Below, one piece after another: positions 45,031-54,028 of a stretch of DNA of 64,000 nt; positions within the stretch are counted from its first letter, which is position 1, and each line of letters begins with the position of its first letter. The stretch is taken from NCBI RefSeq assembly GCF_000975095.1, contig NZ_BBRD01000001.1, forward strand, positions 1,445,467 to 1,509,466, in the 5' to 3' direction. The DNA is from Demequina aestuarii (GTDB lineage Bacteria > Actinomycetota > Actinomycetes > Actinomycetales > Demequinaceae). A program made the translations under genes and the position numbers. The notes under the pieces are model-generated. The model did no database searches. It was not told the origin of the DNA and saw nothing but the letters and a program-made list of their open reading frames with translations.

Positions 45031-45468
45031 CTAGTTCCCCTTCTCGGGCGCGACGATGGCCGTCGCTCCCCTGATTTCGAGCACGACGACCTCGGCCCCC
45101 TCGGGGATCGCAGGCGCATCGTCCTGGGTACGCGCAGACCACACTTCTCCCGCAAGCTTGACGCGACCAGCGAACTCGGTGATCTCGTCCAGAGAGCGGG
45201 CTGCGGCACCCGCAAGGGCGGCCGCATTGGTCTCGATGACCGCGCCCTTGGCGCGGATCGACTTGAGCAGGTAGGGCCTGAGCGAGAACAGCAGCATGGC
45301 GGACACCGCGCACGCGATGATCACGCAGACCCACCACGGCAGGCCCAGCAGCGCCGCTGCGCCACCGGCGATCGCGCCGCCAGCGAGCATCGCAAAGGTC
45401 AGATCCAGCGTGAAGACTTCGACGATGCCCAGCACCATCGCTCCTACGAACCACCACAGAGAGTCCAC
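45031..45468 (-). CDS. NfeD family membrane protein
   Basis: A 145-residue short-form NfeD with an N-terminal membrane hairpin (FVGAMVLGIVEVF, then AAALLGLPWWVCVIIACAV) and a C-terminal OB-fold domain (GRVKLAGEVWSART, EVVVLEIRGATAIV). It partners SPFH proteins in membrane microdomain organisation. The GTG start follows a near-perfect AAAGGAGG ribosome site 6 nt upstream. It ends 2 bp before the stomatin start, so the two are co-translated. Confidence 0.92.
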   Translation of the reverse strand: MDSLWWFVGAMVLGIVEVFTLDLTFAMLAGGAIAGGAAALLGLPWWVCVIIACAVSAMLLFSLRPYLLKSIRAKGAVIETNAAALAGAAARSLDEITEFAGRVKLAGEVWSARTQDDAPAIPEGAEVVVLEIRGATAIVAPEKGN

Positions 45469-45582
45469 GGCTCACCTCCTTTTTCGAACCTAACAGGCAC
45501 GGTTGAAGGGAAGCATCGTCCTCACGGATGAAAACGCCCGGTCAGGCGTCCCCAGCGTGGCGGATCAGCCGCAGACCGGGGC

Positions 45583-46365
45583 TCAGCCTCGACGAGCGGT
45601 CCAGCGCCCCTCGTAGGCGTGGAGCCGCACCGGCATGCCGTACGCCTCGGTCAGGTTCACCGAGGTGAGGGTGTCGCGCAGGGACCCGCTGGCGACGACG
45701 GCTCCGTCACGCAGCAGCATCGCGTGCGTGAAGTTCGTGGGGATCTCTTCGACATGGTGCGTCACCATCACCATCGCTGGCGAACGGCGGTCTCCGGCGA
45801 GCTCGGACAGCGCCGCGAGCAGTTCTTCGCGACCCCCCAGGTCGAGACCCGCGGCCGGCTCGTCGAGCAGCAGCAGCTCCGGGTCGGTCATCAGCGCACG
45901 GCCGATCTGGACGCGCTTGCGCTCGCCCTCCGACAACGTCCAGAACTCGCGCTCGGCGAAGCCGCTCATCCCGAACGCCGCGAGCAGGGCATCGGCCCGG
46001 TCCTCGTCGATCGTGTCGTACTCCTCGCGCCAGCGTCCCGTGACCCCGTGCGCCGCTGTCATCACGACGTCGCGCACGGTCTCGTCATCAGGGATGCGGT
46101 CCGCGAGCGCGGCGCTCGACAGCCCCACGCGGGTCCGCAGGTCCTGCGTGTCCGCCTCGCCGAGCGTCTCCCCCAGCACCCGCACGGTGCCTTCGGTGGG
46201 ATGCATGCGAGCCGACGCGATGGTGACCAGCGAGGTCTTGCCCGCACCGTTCGGCCCCAGCACCACCCAGCGCTCGTCGGCATTCACGGTCCAGTCGATT
46301 CCCGACAGGATGGAATTGCCGTCGCGGCGCAGGCTCACACCTTCGAGAGTCAGCACCTCAGTCAT
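45583..46365 (-). CDS. ABC transporter ATP-binding protein
   Basis: A 260-residue stand-alone ATPase with Walker [10 protein letters not shown], signature [10 protein letters not shown], Walker [13 protein letters not shown] and H-loop [10 protein letters not shown]. The closest resemblance is to soluble YlmA-type ATPases whose membrane partner is unknown; no permease gene is adjacent. It lies just after glgA on the same strand; a TAGGCT that includes the glgA stop could give it an independent leaderless transcript. Confidence 0.85.
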   Translation of the reverse strand: MTEVLTLEGVSLRRDGNSILSGIDWTVNADERWVVLGPNGAGKTSLVTIASARMHPTEGTVRVLGETLGEADTQDLRTRVGLSSAALADRIPDDETVRDVVMTAAHGVTGRWREEYDTIDEDRADALLAAFGMSGFAEREFWTLSEGERKRVQIGRALMTDPELLLLDEPAAGLDLGGREELLAALSELAGDRRSPAMVMVTHHVEEIPTNFTHAMLLRDGAVVASGSLRDTLTSVNLTEAYGMPVRLHAYEGRWTARRG

Positions 46366-46375
46366 GGCTCCGAGC

Positions 46376-47578
46376 CTATCCGAGGATGTCTTCGTACAGC
46401 GCCAGCGTGCGCTCCCCGATGGTCTCCCACGAGAAGTGCTCGGCGGCGCGTTCACGGCCGGCGGCGCCCATGCGGCGGGCACGCTCAGGGTCCGACACCA
46501 TGTCGGCGAGCGCTGCGGCCAGGTCGTCGATGAACGCTTCGGGGTCCGTCGGCGTGCCGGTGCCGTCAGCGACCTGGTCGATGGGCACGAGCGTGCCGGT
46601 CTCGCCCGGCACCACGACCTCGGGGATGCCGCCGGTCGCGGTGGCGACGACGGGCAGCCCCACGGCCATCGCCTCGAGGTTCACGATGCCCAGCGGCTCG
46701 TACACGCTGGGGCACGCGAAGGCGGTGCACGCGTCGAGCACCGCGACCAGCTGGGGGCGCGGCAGGTGCTCCTCGATCCAGATCACGCCATCGCGGCGTT
46801 CCTGGAGTTTCGACACGAGTCCCGAGACCTCAGCGGCGATGTCCTTCGTATCGGGCGCGCCTGCGCACAGCACGATCTGCACCTCGGACGGGAGCTTCTC
46901 GACCGCGCGCAGGAAGTGCGGCAAACCCTTCTGCCGCGTGATGCGCCCCACGAAGACCACGGCTGGTCGAGACGGGTCGAGCCCCCAGCGCGACACCACC
47001 TCTGCGGCCGCGGCGCGCTCCTCGTCGGTCGACGGCGCCGCCCACGCCTCCACATCGATGCCGTTGTGGATGACCTGGACCTTGCCGGGGTCGATGGTCG
47101 GGTAGGAGCGCAGGATGTCGTCGCGCATGCCGCCGGAGACGGCGATGACCGCATCGGCGCCCTCGTAGGCCGTCTGCTCGATCCACGACGACACCCGATA
47201 GCCACCGCCGAGCTGCTCGGCCTTCCACGGCCGCAGCGGCTCGAGGGAATGAGCGCTGAGGATGTGCGGGATGCCGTGCAGTCGCGCGGCGAGGTGGCCG
47301 GCCATGTTCGCGTACCAGGTGTGGGAGTGCACGAGGTCGGCGCCCTCGCAGTCCCTCGCCATCGGCAGGTTGTGCGCCAGGACATCGAGCGCGGCATCGC
47401 CCACGCCGCCGCCCAGCGCCTCGTATCCCGTGACGTGCGGTTCGTCACGTGGGCCGTCGAAGGCGCGGACCTCGACGTCGATGTGCTGGCCGAGGACGGC
47501 AGCCAGCTCAGTGACGTGCACTCCGGCGCCGCCGTAGATGTGGGGAGGGTATTCACGGGTGAGGATGTCGGCTCGCAT
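46376..47578 (-). CDS. glgA: Glycogen synthase, GT4 family
   Basis: A 400-residue retaining glycosyltransferase of the actinobacterial GlgA type, which extends alpha-1,4-glucan from ADP-glucose or makes maltose-1-phosphate (the GlgM activity of mycobacterial homologues). The N-terminal acceptor motif is [18 protein letters not shown]. The donor site is visible in [10 protein letters not shown] and the C-terminal E-x7-E region [16 protein letters not shown]. It is divergent from glgC, which makes its substrate, with 72 bp between. TACCGT is 6 nt before the ATG. Confidence 0.93.
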   Translation of the reverse strand: MRADILTREYPPHIYGGAGVHVTELAAVLGQHIDVEVRAFDGPRDEPHVTGYEALGGGVGDAALDVLAHNLPMARDCEGADLVHSHTWYANMAGHLAARLHGIPHILSAHSLEPLRPWKAEQLGGGYRVSSWIEQTAYEGADAVIAVSGGMRDDILRSYPTIDPGKVQVIHNGIDVEAWAAPSTDEERAAAAEVVSRWGLDPSRPAVVFVGRITRQKGLPHFLRAVEKLPSEVQIVLCAGAPDTKDIAAEVSGLVSKLQERRDGVIWIEEHLPRPQLVAVLDACTAFACPSVYEPLGIVNLEAMAVGLPVVATATGGIPEVVVPGETGTLVPIDQVADGTGTPTDPEAFIDDLAAALADMVSDPERARRMGAAGRERAAEHFSWETIGERTLALYEDILG

Positions 47579-47584
47579 GACACC

Positions 47585-47644
47585 ACGGTAGTCCGGGTCT
47601 TCCCGCCGTGCCGCCCCACGCCCATCGGATGTGGCGCTTATGCT
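47585..47644. promoter_or_regulatory. Divergent glgA / glgC promoter region
   Basis: On the minus strand TACCGT (47590-47585) is 6 nt from the glgA ATG. On the plus strand TATGCT (47639-47644) is 6 nt from the glgC ATG. Neither gene has a ribosome site. The shared 72-bp gap would let one regulator control both. Confidence 0.5.
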
Positions 47645-47650
47645 GGTCGT

Positions 47651-48892
47651 ATGTCAGCGCCGAAAGTACTTGCCATCGTCCTCGCCGGGGGTGAGGGCAA
47701 GCGCCTGATGCCCCTCACCGCCGCTCGCGCCAAGCCTGCCGTCCCGTTCGGCGGCACCTATCGACTCGTCGACTTCGCCTTGTCCAACCTGGTGAACTCG
47801 CGCTATCTGCACATCGTCGTGCTCACCCAGTACAAGTCCCACTCCATGGATCGCCACATCGCCCGCACCTGGCGCATGTCACCGCTGCTCGGCAACTATG
47901 TGGCGCCCGTGCCCGCGCAGCAGCGCCGCGGGAAGCACTGGTACCTGGGCAGTGCCGACGCGATCTACCAGACCGTCAACATCATCGAGGATGAGCAGCC
48001 CGACATCGTCGTGGTGGTCGGAGCGGACCACGTGTACCGCATGGACTTCTCACAGATGGTCGATGCGCACATCGAGACCGGAGCGGACTTCTCCGTCGCC
48101 GGCATCCGCCAGCCGATCGAGATGGCCGACCAGTTCGGCGTCATCGACATCGACAAGGACAACCCGGGCATGATCAAGGCCTTCCTCGAGAAGCCCACCA
48201 ACCCGGAGGGCCTGCCGGACTCCCCCGGCGAGATCCTCGCGTCGATGGGCAACTACGTCGCGTCCGTCGGGCCCCTGCTCGAGGCCCTCAAGGCCGATGC
48301 AGAGAACGAGGACTCCAAGCACGACATGGGCGGCGACATCGTCCCGTACTTCGTGAACAAGGGCACGTGCGGCTTCTACGACTTCGTCCGCAACGACGTG
48401 CCGGGATCCACGGACCGCGATCGCGACTACTGGCGCGACGTGGGCACCATCGATTCGTACTACGACGCGCACCTCGACCTCATCGCGGTCGAGCCCATCT
48501 TCAACGTGTACAACCACGAGTGGCCGGTCCACCAGGGCCTCATCACCGAGCCTCCCGCGAAGTTCATCCATTCGGAGGAGGGCCGCCTTGGCCACGCCGC
48601 CGATTCGGTGGTGTCCCCCGGCGTCATCGTCTCGGGTGCCACGGTCACGGGCTCGGTGCTGTCTCCCGGCGTGCGCCTGCACTCGTGGTCGACCGTCTCC
48701 GACTCGATCCTGCTCGACCACGTCATCGTGAATCGTCATGCGCAGGTGCACCGCGCCATCGTCGACAAGAACGTGATCGTCGAGGAGGGCGCGCGCATCG
48801 GCATCGACCGCCAGGCGGACATCGAGCGCGGCTTCACCGTCACCGAGTCGGGCATCACCGTCGTGCCGAAGGGGACTGTGGTCAAGGGATGA
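47651..48892 (+). CDS. glgC: Glucose-1-phosphate adenylyltransferase
   Basis: GlgC makes ADP-glucose from ATP and glucose-1-phosphate, the controlling step of glycogen synthesis. The 413-residue protein has the nucleotide-binding start [17 protein letters not shown], the [20 protein letters not shown] block, the catalytic Asp region [13 protein letters not shown], the glucose-phosphate motif FLEKP and a C-terminal left-handed beta-helix ([16 protein letters not shown]). I chose the ATG at 47651. The open frame extends far upstream but is antisense to glgA there. Its stop overlaps the serB start (ATGA). Confidence 0.96.
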   Translation: MSAPKVLAIVLAGGEGKRLMPLTAARAKPAVPFGGTYRLVDFALSNLVNSRYLHIVVLTQYKSHSMDRHIARTWRMSPLLGNYVAPVPAQQRRGKHWYLGSADAIYQTVNIIEDEQPDIVVVVGADHVYRMDFSQMVDAHIETGADFSVAGIRQPIEMADQFGVIDIDKDNPGMIKAFLEKPTNPEGLPDSPGEILASMGNYVASVGPLLEALKADAENEDSKHDMGGDIVPYFVNKGTCGFYDFVRNDVPGSTDRDRDYWRDVGTIDSYYDAHLDLIAVEPIFNVYNHEWPVHQGLITEPPAKFIHSEEGRLGHAADSVVSPGVIVSGATVTGSVLSPGVRLHSWSTVSDSILLDHVIVNRHAQVHRAIVDKNVIVEEGARIGIDRQADIERGFTVTESGITVVPKGTVVKG

Positions 48893-49521
48893 CCGGACGG
48901 CTCATCGTCCTGGATGTCGACTCCACGCTGATCACCGCCGAGGTCATCGAACTCATCGCCAGGCGCGCGGGAACCGAGGCCGAGGTGGCCGCTGTGACAG
49001 ATGCGGCCATGCGCGGAGAGATCGACTTCGCCGAGTCGCTGCGCCAACGTGTCGCGACCCTCGAAGGCGTCCCGGACTCGGTCTTCGCGGAGGTGCTCGA
49101 CGAGGTGCAGTTCACTCCTGGCGCCGAGAATCTGGTGGGAATCCTGCAGTCCGAGGGCTGGACAGCCGCGCTGGTCTCGGGCGGCTTCGCCGAGGTGGTC
49201 GAGCCGCTCGCCGCACGCTTGCGCATCGAACACTTCCGCGCGAACAGGCTCGAGACGGCCGATGCGCGCCTGACCGGCCGCACCGTGGGCCCGGTCATCG
49301 ACCGGGCGGCCAAGGCTCACGCCCTGCGTGAGTTCTGCGCCGAGCTGGGGATCTCTCCGGCCGATGCGGTGGCAGTAGGCGACGGCGCGAACGACCTCGA
49401 CATGATGGCTGCGGCGGGGCTGGGCATCGCCTTCAACGCCAAGCCGCTCGTCCAGAGCCAGGCGGACATCGCCGTCAACGCCCCGCGCCTCGACGCCGTC
49501 CTGGAGGTCATCGAGCGGTAG
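48889..49521 (+). CDS. serB: Phosphoserine phosphatase
   Basis: SerB makes serine from phosphoserine, the last step of the phosphorylated serine pathway. The 210-residue HAD enzyme has motif [11 protein letters not shown], the Ser of motif II in ALVSGGF, the Lys in RAAKAHAL and motif [19 protein letters not shown]. It lacks the N-terminal ACT domain of longer SerB proteins, so it is probably not feedback-regulated by that route. ATGA overlap couples it to glgC, an unusual metabolic pairing. Confidence 0.93.
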   Translation: MTGRLIVLDVDSTLITAEVIELIARRAGTEAEVAAVTDAAMRGEIDFAESLRQRVATLEGVPDSVFAEVLDEVQFTPGAENLVGILQSEGWTAALVSGGFAEVVEPLAARLRIEHFRANRLETADARLTGRTVGPVIDRAAKAHALREFCAELGISPADAVAVGDGANDLDMMAAAGLGIAFNAKPLVQSQADIAVNAPRLDAVLEVIER

Positions 49522-49556
49522 CTCGGCGCCGAGCAGCGTCGCACGTGAATGCGACG
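49521..49556. terminator. Two hairpins between convergent serB and sixA-like genes
   Basis: GCTCGGC/GCCGAGC forms a 14-bp palindrome at 49521-49534. CGTCGCA (49537-49543) pairs with TGCGACG (49550-49556) around a 6-nt loop. Neither is followed by a T-tract. Their place between convergent genes suggests a bidirectional stop. Confidence 0.45.
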
Positions 49557-49570
49557 AGGGCCGGCTGTGG

Positions 49571-50077
49571 TCAGACATCCCGGCCGGACAGCACCACGGT
49601 CATGCGGGCCTGACGCGAACCGAGGTCTGCCCACGATCCGTCGAACTCGAGAACGGCGGCGGTGCCGGTGGGCAGGCCGTGCGCGACGCGCTTGAGCGCG
49701 GTGGTGTCGGAACCCACGCCCGCGAAGAACGCCGCCGCGGCCGAGGAGGTGGGCTCGTGGCCCACGAGGATCACCGTGTCGACGTCCTCGATGCCGTTCA
49801 CGATCTCCACCAGACCCTCGACATCCGTCTCATACAGGCCGTCGACCGAGCGGCTCTCGCAGGCCGGGAGGGACGAGGACATCAGCTTCCAGGTCTGCTG
49901 AGTGCGCGTGGCGGGAGACACCAGCGCGAGCGAGGGCTTCAACCCCGCTGCAGCGATCTCCTCGCCGAGCTTCATGGACGCCTTGCGGCCGATGAGGGCA
50001 AGAGTGCGATCCATGTCCTGCAGTCCAGGAGCGGGTGCCTCAGCCTTGGCGTGACGAGCGATGATCAGAGTGGGCAT
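49571..50077 (-). CDS. SixA-like histidine phosphatase
   Basis: A 168-residue member of the histidine phosphatase branch that includes SixA. The catalytic RHA motif is in LIIARHAKAEAP, and the second histidine is in VILVGHEPTSS. SixA acts on phosphohistidine in His-phosphotransfer domains; other members hydrolyse small phosphates, so the substrate is open. It follows fabI by 4 bp on the same strand. Confidence 0.88.
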   Translation of the reverse strand: MPTLIIARHAKAEAPAPGLQDMDRTLALIGRKASMKLGEEIAAAGLKPSLALVSPATRTQQTWKLMSSSLPACESRSVDGLYETDVEGLVEIVNGIEDVDTVILVGHEPTSSAAAAFFAGVGSDTTALKRVAHGLPTGTAAVLEFDGSWADLGSRQARMTVVLSGRDV

Positions 50078-50081
50078 GTCT

Positions 50082-50849
50082 CTACTGTCCCATCGCGTGG
50101 ACGCCGCCGTCGACGTGGATCATCTCGCCGGTGGTCGCGGGGAACCAGTCGCTGAGCAGCGCAGTGACTGCTCGGGCGGTGGGCGCGGTCGCCTCGGAGT
50201 CCCAGCCGAGCGGGGCACGCTCCGCCCACACGCTCTCCATCTGGTCGAAGCCGGGGATGTGACGGGCGGCGGTGGTCTTGATGGGACCCGCGGAGACCAG
50301 GTTGCAGCGGATCCCCTGGGGGCCGAGGTCGCGTGCCAGGTATCGGCTGACGGCCTCGAAGGACGCCTTGGCGACGCCCATCCAGTCATAGACGGGCCAC
50401 GCGAAGCGGCCGTCGAACGTCAGCCCCACGATCGCGCCACCCTGAGTCATCAGCGGCAGCGCGGCCTGCGCGAGGGCCTTGAGGGAGTAGGCGGAGATGT
50501 GCATCGCCGTGGCGACGTCCTCCCACTCGCCGGACATGAAGTTGCCCCCCATGACGGACTGCGGTGCGAAGCCGATCGAGTGCACCACTCCGTCGAGGTG
50601 CAGCACGTGCTCGCGCACCTGGTCCGCGAGCGCTGCGAGGTGGTCCGGGTTGGTGACGTCGAGTTCGACCACCGGCGCGGCCACCGGCAGGCGGCGTCCC
50701 ATCGCCTGCGTGATCTTGAGCGTGCGTCCCATGCCGGTCAGGACCACAGTGGCGCCTTGGTCCTGGCACAGCCGTGCCACCTCGAACGCGATCGACCCCT
50801 CCGTGAGGACGCCCGTCACCAGAATGTTCTTGCCATCAAGCATGCCCAT
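50082..50849 (-). CDS. fabI: Enoyl-[acyl-carrier-protein] reductase (InhA-type FabI)
   Basis: FabI reduces trans-2-enoyl-ACP with NADH, the last step of each type II fatty-acid elongation cycle, and is the InhA homologue. The 255-residue short-chain-dehydrogenase-like protein starts MGMLDGKNILVTGVLTEGSI and has the SIGFAPQS and catalytic Tyr-x6-Lys segments in VYDWMGVAK, then SAGPIKTTAA. I chose the ATG at 50849 because GAGGAGG sits about 10 nt upstream; the ATG at 50858 would be too close to it. fabG lies 1.5 kb upstream, separated by an oppositely oriented permease gene. Confidence 0.95.
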   Translation of the reverse strand: MGMLDGKNILVTGVLTEGSIAFEVARLCQDQGATVVLTGMGRTLKITQAMGRRLPVAAPVVELDVTNPDHLAALADQVREHVLHLDGVVHSIGFAPQSVMGGNFMSGEWEDVATAMHISAYSLKALAQAALPLMTQGGAIVGLTFDGRFAWPVYDWMGVAKASFEAVSRYLARDLGPQGIRCNLVSAGPIKTTAARHIPGFDQMESVWAERAPLGWDSEATAPTARAVTALLSDWFPATTGEMIHVDGGVHAMGQ

Positions 50850-50993
50850 GTATGTCATTCCTCCTCGCCCGAAGCCTAGCGGCTGCGCACCGGCGCGGGT
50901 GTCATGGGGCCACGGTCCCACGCCGGTGCGGTGCGAGTCGCTAGATTGTGCGCGGGCCGCACACTGGCGTGGCACGTCACCGGAGGAGAACCG

Positions 50994-52328
50994 ATGAGCA
51001 TGATGTCCTGGACCCTGCATCGCGACGGCAAGTCCATCGCCCCCGACGGCGCCGTGCGCCCGCGCGAGCGCCTGACATGGCCTCGCACCATCGGCATCGG
51101 CGCTCAGCACGTGCTTGCGATGTTCGGCTCGACATTCATCGTGCCCGTGCTCACCGGCTTCCCTCCCACCGCGACGATCTTCTTCTCCGCGGTGGGCACC
51201 GTGATCTTTCTGCTGATCACCGGCAACAGGCTCCCCTCTTACGTGGGCTCCAGCTTCGCGTTCATCGCCCCCATCACCGCGGCGATGGGGGCCGGCGGCA
51301 TGGGTGTCGCGCTCGGGGGCCTCGTCATGACGGGGCTTCTCCTCGCCCTCGTCGGCGTGATCGTGCACGTCTCGGGAACCCGCTGGATCGAGCTCACCAT
51401 GCCCCCGGTGGTCACGGGCGCGATCGTGATGCTCATCGGACTCAACCTTGCGCCTGCCGCATGGGGGATGGTGCAGGCATCCCTCGGCACCGCGCTCGTG
51501 TCCGGGGCCGCCGTGGTGCTCATCACCGTGCTGTTCCGGGGCATCCTCGGCCGGCTGTCCATCCTGCTCGGTACAGCGGTGGGCTGCGTCGTCGCCGCGC
51601 TGCGGGGCGAGTACGACCTGACGGGCGTGTCCCAGGCGTCGTGGGTGGGGCTGCCCGACTTCCATGCACCCGAGTTCGACCTATCGGTGCTTGCGATGTT
51701 CGTTCCGGTGCTGTTCGTGCTGATCGCCGAGAACATCGGCCACGTGAAGTCGGTCGCCGCCATGACGGGCGACGACCTCGACCCCATCACCGGGCGAGCG
51801 CTGCTTGCGGATGGCGTGGCCACCACGGTCGCGGGACTCGGCGGCGGTTCGGGAACGACGACGTACGCCGAGAACATCGGCGTCATGGCGGCGACCCGGG
51901 TGTACTCGACCGCCGCGTACTGGTTCGCGGCGCTGTTCGCGCTGCTGCTGAGCCTGTCCCCCAAGTTCGGAGCGCTCATCGCCGCGACGCCGCCCGGGGT
52001 GCTGGGCGGCCTCGCGACGGTGCTCTTCGGCATGATCGCGGTACTCGGCGCGCGCATCTGGGCACAGGGATCCGTCGACTTCGGCAACCCCGTGAACCTG
52101 ATGCCCGCGGGGATCGCGCTCGTCATCGGCGCGGCGGACTACACCTGGACCGCGGGAGACATGACGTTCGGCGGCATCGTGCTGGGTACGGCGGCTGCCC
52201 TGGTGACCTATCACCTCATGGCGGCCGTCACCCGGTGGCGCGGCGCCGACCAGGCGGTCGCGTCACCCGCGTACGTCGCGGGCGACCTCGGGGCGGAGGA
52301 CGCCGCGTCGGCGGAGCAGAGCCGCTAG
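50994..52328 (+). CDS. NCS2-family uracil/xanthine permease
   Basis: A 444-residue membrane protein with about 12-14 helices, of the nucleobase-cation symporter 2 family. The uracil branch is suggested by the substrate-site segments AFIAPITAAMGAGG and LIAENIGHVKSVAAMTG, and by GLGGGSGTTTYAENIGVMAATRV. It imports uracil with protons. GGAGGAG lies 7 nt before the ATG. The gene is transcribed against both fabI and fabG, which flank it. Confidence 0.92.
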   Translation: MSMMSWTLHRDGKSIAPDGAVRPRERLTWPRTIGIGAQHVLAMFGSTFIVPVLTGFPPTATIFFSAVGTVIFLLITGNRLPSYVGSSFAFIAPITAAMGAGGMGVALGGLVMTGLLLALVGVIVHVSGTRWIELTMPPVVTGAIVMLIGLNLAPAAWGMVQASLGTALVSGAAVVLITVLFRGILGRLSILLGTAVGCVVAALRGEYDLTGVSQASWVGLPDFHAPEFDLSVLAMFVPVLFVLIAENIGHVKSVAAMTGDDLDPITGRALLADGVATTVAGLGGGSGTTTYAENIGVMAATRVYSTAAYWFAALFALLLSLSPKFGALIAATPPGVLGGLATVLFGMIAVLGARIWAQGSVDFGNPVNLMPAGIALVIGAADYTWTAGDMTFGGIVLGTAAALVTYHLMAAVTRWRGADQAVASPAYVAGDLGAEDAASAEQSR

Positions 52329-52345
52329 CGCGCGACTCGGGTGCG

Positions 52346-53050
52346 TCAGTGCCCCATGCCCAGACCGCCGTCGACCGGGATCACGGCACCGGAGACGTAG
52401 CCCGCGGCGTCTGATGCAAGGTACAGCGCAGCCGCCGCGACGTCATCGGTGCTGCCGAACCGCTTGGCGGGGATGTTCGCCTCGTACTGGGTGACGAGCT
52501 CCTCGCCCAGGTCGTCCGTCATGTCGGTCGTGATGAATCCGGGCGCGATCACGTTCGCAGTGATGCCGCGTGCGCCCACCTCACGGGTGATCGACCGCGC
52601 CATGCCCACGAGCGCCGCCTTCGATGCGGAGTAATTGACCTGCCCGGGATTGCCCAAGAGGCCCACGACAGAGCCGACCAGCACGATGCGCCCGAATCGC
52701 TGGCGCACCATGGACTGGGTCGCGCGCCGCACGCACCGGAACGTGCCCGTGAGGTTCACGTCCATCACCGTCTCGAAGTCCTCGTCCGACATGCGCATGA
52801 GGAGCCCGTCACGAGTGATGCCGGCATTGGCGACGAGCACCTCCACGCGGCCGTGACGCTCCTCGAGCGCATCGAACGCCGCATTGACGGCATCGGTGTC
52901 GGTGATGTCGGCGAGGGCACCGTCAACGCCCGCAGGCAGCTCGCCGCTGCGATGGATCGAGCTCACCGTGTACCCGGCGGAGACGAAGGATTCGGCGATC
53001 GCGCGGCCGATGCCGCGGTTCGCCCCGGTGACGAGGACGTGTCGAGTCAT
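52346..53050 (-). CDS. fabG: 3-oxoacyl-[acyl-carrier-protein] reductase
   Basis: FabG reduces 3-ketoacyl-ACP with NADPH. The 234-residue protein has the NADP loop VTGANRGIGRAIA, NAGITRDGLL, the catalytic Ser-Tyr-Lys set (VLVGSVVGLLGNPGQVNYSASKAA) and the PGFITTDMT segment. It resembles mycobacterial FabG1/MabA, which is paired with InhA. I chose the ATG at 53050 because TACCGT lies 7 nt upstream; the GTG at 53059 would fall inside that element. It is divergent from the SURF1 gene. Confidence 0.93.
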   Translation of the reverse strand: MTRHVLVTGANRGIGRAIAESFVSAGYTVSSIHRSGELPAGVDGALADITDTDAVNAAFDALEERHGRVEVLVANAGITRDGLLMRMSDEDFETVMDVNLTGTFRCVRRATQSMVRQRFGRIVLVGSVVGLLGNPGQVNYSASKAALVGMARSITREVGARGITANVIAPGFITTDMTDDLGEELVTQYEANIPAKRFGSTDDVAAAALYLASDAAGYVSGAVIPVDGGLGMGH

Positions 53051-53057
53051 GGGCGAC

Positions 53058-53118
53058 ACGGTAGCGCGAATGGCCGCGACGGAGACGCACCCAGGCGCGT
53101 GCCGGGTCCGACTAGCAT
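53058..53118. promoter_or_regulatory. Divergent fabG / SURF1 promoter region
   Basis: On the minus strand TACCGT (53063-53058) is 7 nt from the fabG ATG. On the plus strand TAGCAT (53113-53118) is 6 nt from the SURF1 GTG. Both genes lack ribosome sites. Confidence 0.45.
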
Positions 53119-53124
53119 CGTGGG

Positions 53125-54018
53125 GTGCCCTCCGCCCGCCACCCCAGCGTGATGCGCATCGTCCTCACGATGGCGATCGCGCTGTCCGTCTCGGCCGTCG
53201 CCGTGATGCTCGGCTTCTGGCAGTACGGGCGTCACGTCGTGAGGGCCGATGCGGTCGCGGACTTCGAGGCGGCCGCGCACCTCGATCCTGTTGAGGTGGG
53301 CGACGTGGTGACCGACGGCTCGACGGTTCTCCCTGAGGGCGCCGAATGGCGGACGGTCAGCGCCACCGGCACGTTCGACCCGGACTCGCTGACAGTACTG
53401 CGCACGCGTCCCGTGGACGGCACTCCCGCGTGGCAGTACCTGGCGTGGCTCGACACGGACGACGGCCGATCGTTCCTCGTCGACCTGGGCTGGATCCGCC
53501 AGCCGGGCCCCGCCGAGGACCCCGCGGCGCCGGACCTGGACACGCACGCATCGGTCACCATCACGGCGGTGGTGCGCGAGTGGGAACCCGATGACGGCAA
53601 GGGCGCGGGCGACAGCATCACGCGCATCACTCCCGCACAGCTGCCCGAGCCCGACGGCGATCCGATCCCGGGATACGGGATGCTGCGCGAGATCTGCGGC
53701 GTCGACGGCTGCGCGGAGACTCCGGTGGGCGCCCCTGTGCCCCTGCCGGAGCTGTCCGTGGGGCCTCACCTGTCCTACGCATGGCAGTGGTGGCTGTTCG
53801 CGGCGATGGCCCCCGCCGGTGGCGTGGTGCTGCTTCGCAGGGATCGTCAACTGGCGGACGGACGGGCTGCGGCCGTGCCGCCCCCGCGGGGCGGCGACTC
53901 TGCGCAGCCGCCTGGGCGGACCGACACGAGGATGCCGCCTGAGCCCGCTCGCGCATCGGCCGGACCGCGGAAGCGCCGCAGACGCCCCTCCGACGAGGAG
54001 ATCGAGGACGCGCTGTAG
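53125..54018 (+). CDS. SURF1 family protein
   Basis: A 297-residue membrane protein with one helix near the N-terminus (IVLTMAIALSVSAVAVMLGFWQ, about residues 12-33) and one near 230 (YAWQWWLFAAMAPAG), the SURF1 layout. Family blocks include GFWQYGRH, TGTFDPDSLTVLRTRPVDG and FLVDLGWI. SURF1 helps insert heme during cytochrome c oxidase assembly. The last about 60 residues are a Pro/Arg-rich cytoplasmic tail. The start is GTG at 53125; an ATG nine codons later is possible but lies right at the helix. Confidence 0.88.
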   Translation: MPSARHPSVMRIVLTMAIALSVSAVAVMLGFWQYGRHVVRADAVADFEAAAHLDPVEVGDVVTDGSTVLPEGAEWRTVSATGTFDPDSLTVLRTRPVDGTPAWQYLAWLDTDDGRSFLVDLGWIRQPGPAEDPAAPDLDTHASVTITAVVREWEPDDGKGAGDSITRITPAQLPEPDGDPIPGYGMLREICGVDGCAETPVGAPVPLPELSVGPHLSYAWQWWLFAAMAPAGGVVLLRRDRQLADGRAAAVPPPRGGDSAQPPGRTDTRMPPEPARASAGPRKRRRRPSDEEIEDAL

Positions 54019-54028
54019 AGCGCGCCGA

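Noticed and set aside
46366-46482. A 39-residue N-terminal extension of the lone ABC ATPase
   Set aside because: It overlaps the glgA 3' end and reads as unstructured Pro/Arg/Ser; the ATG at 46365 starts the normal ATPase fold.
45635-47650. A plus-strand frame joined to glgC that would make a 1085-residue protein
   Set aside because: The upstream part is antisense to the ABC ATPase and glgA genes. GlgC homology begins exactly at the ATG at 47651.
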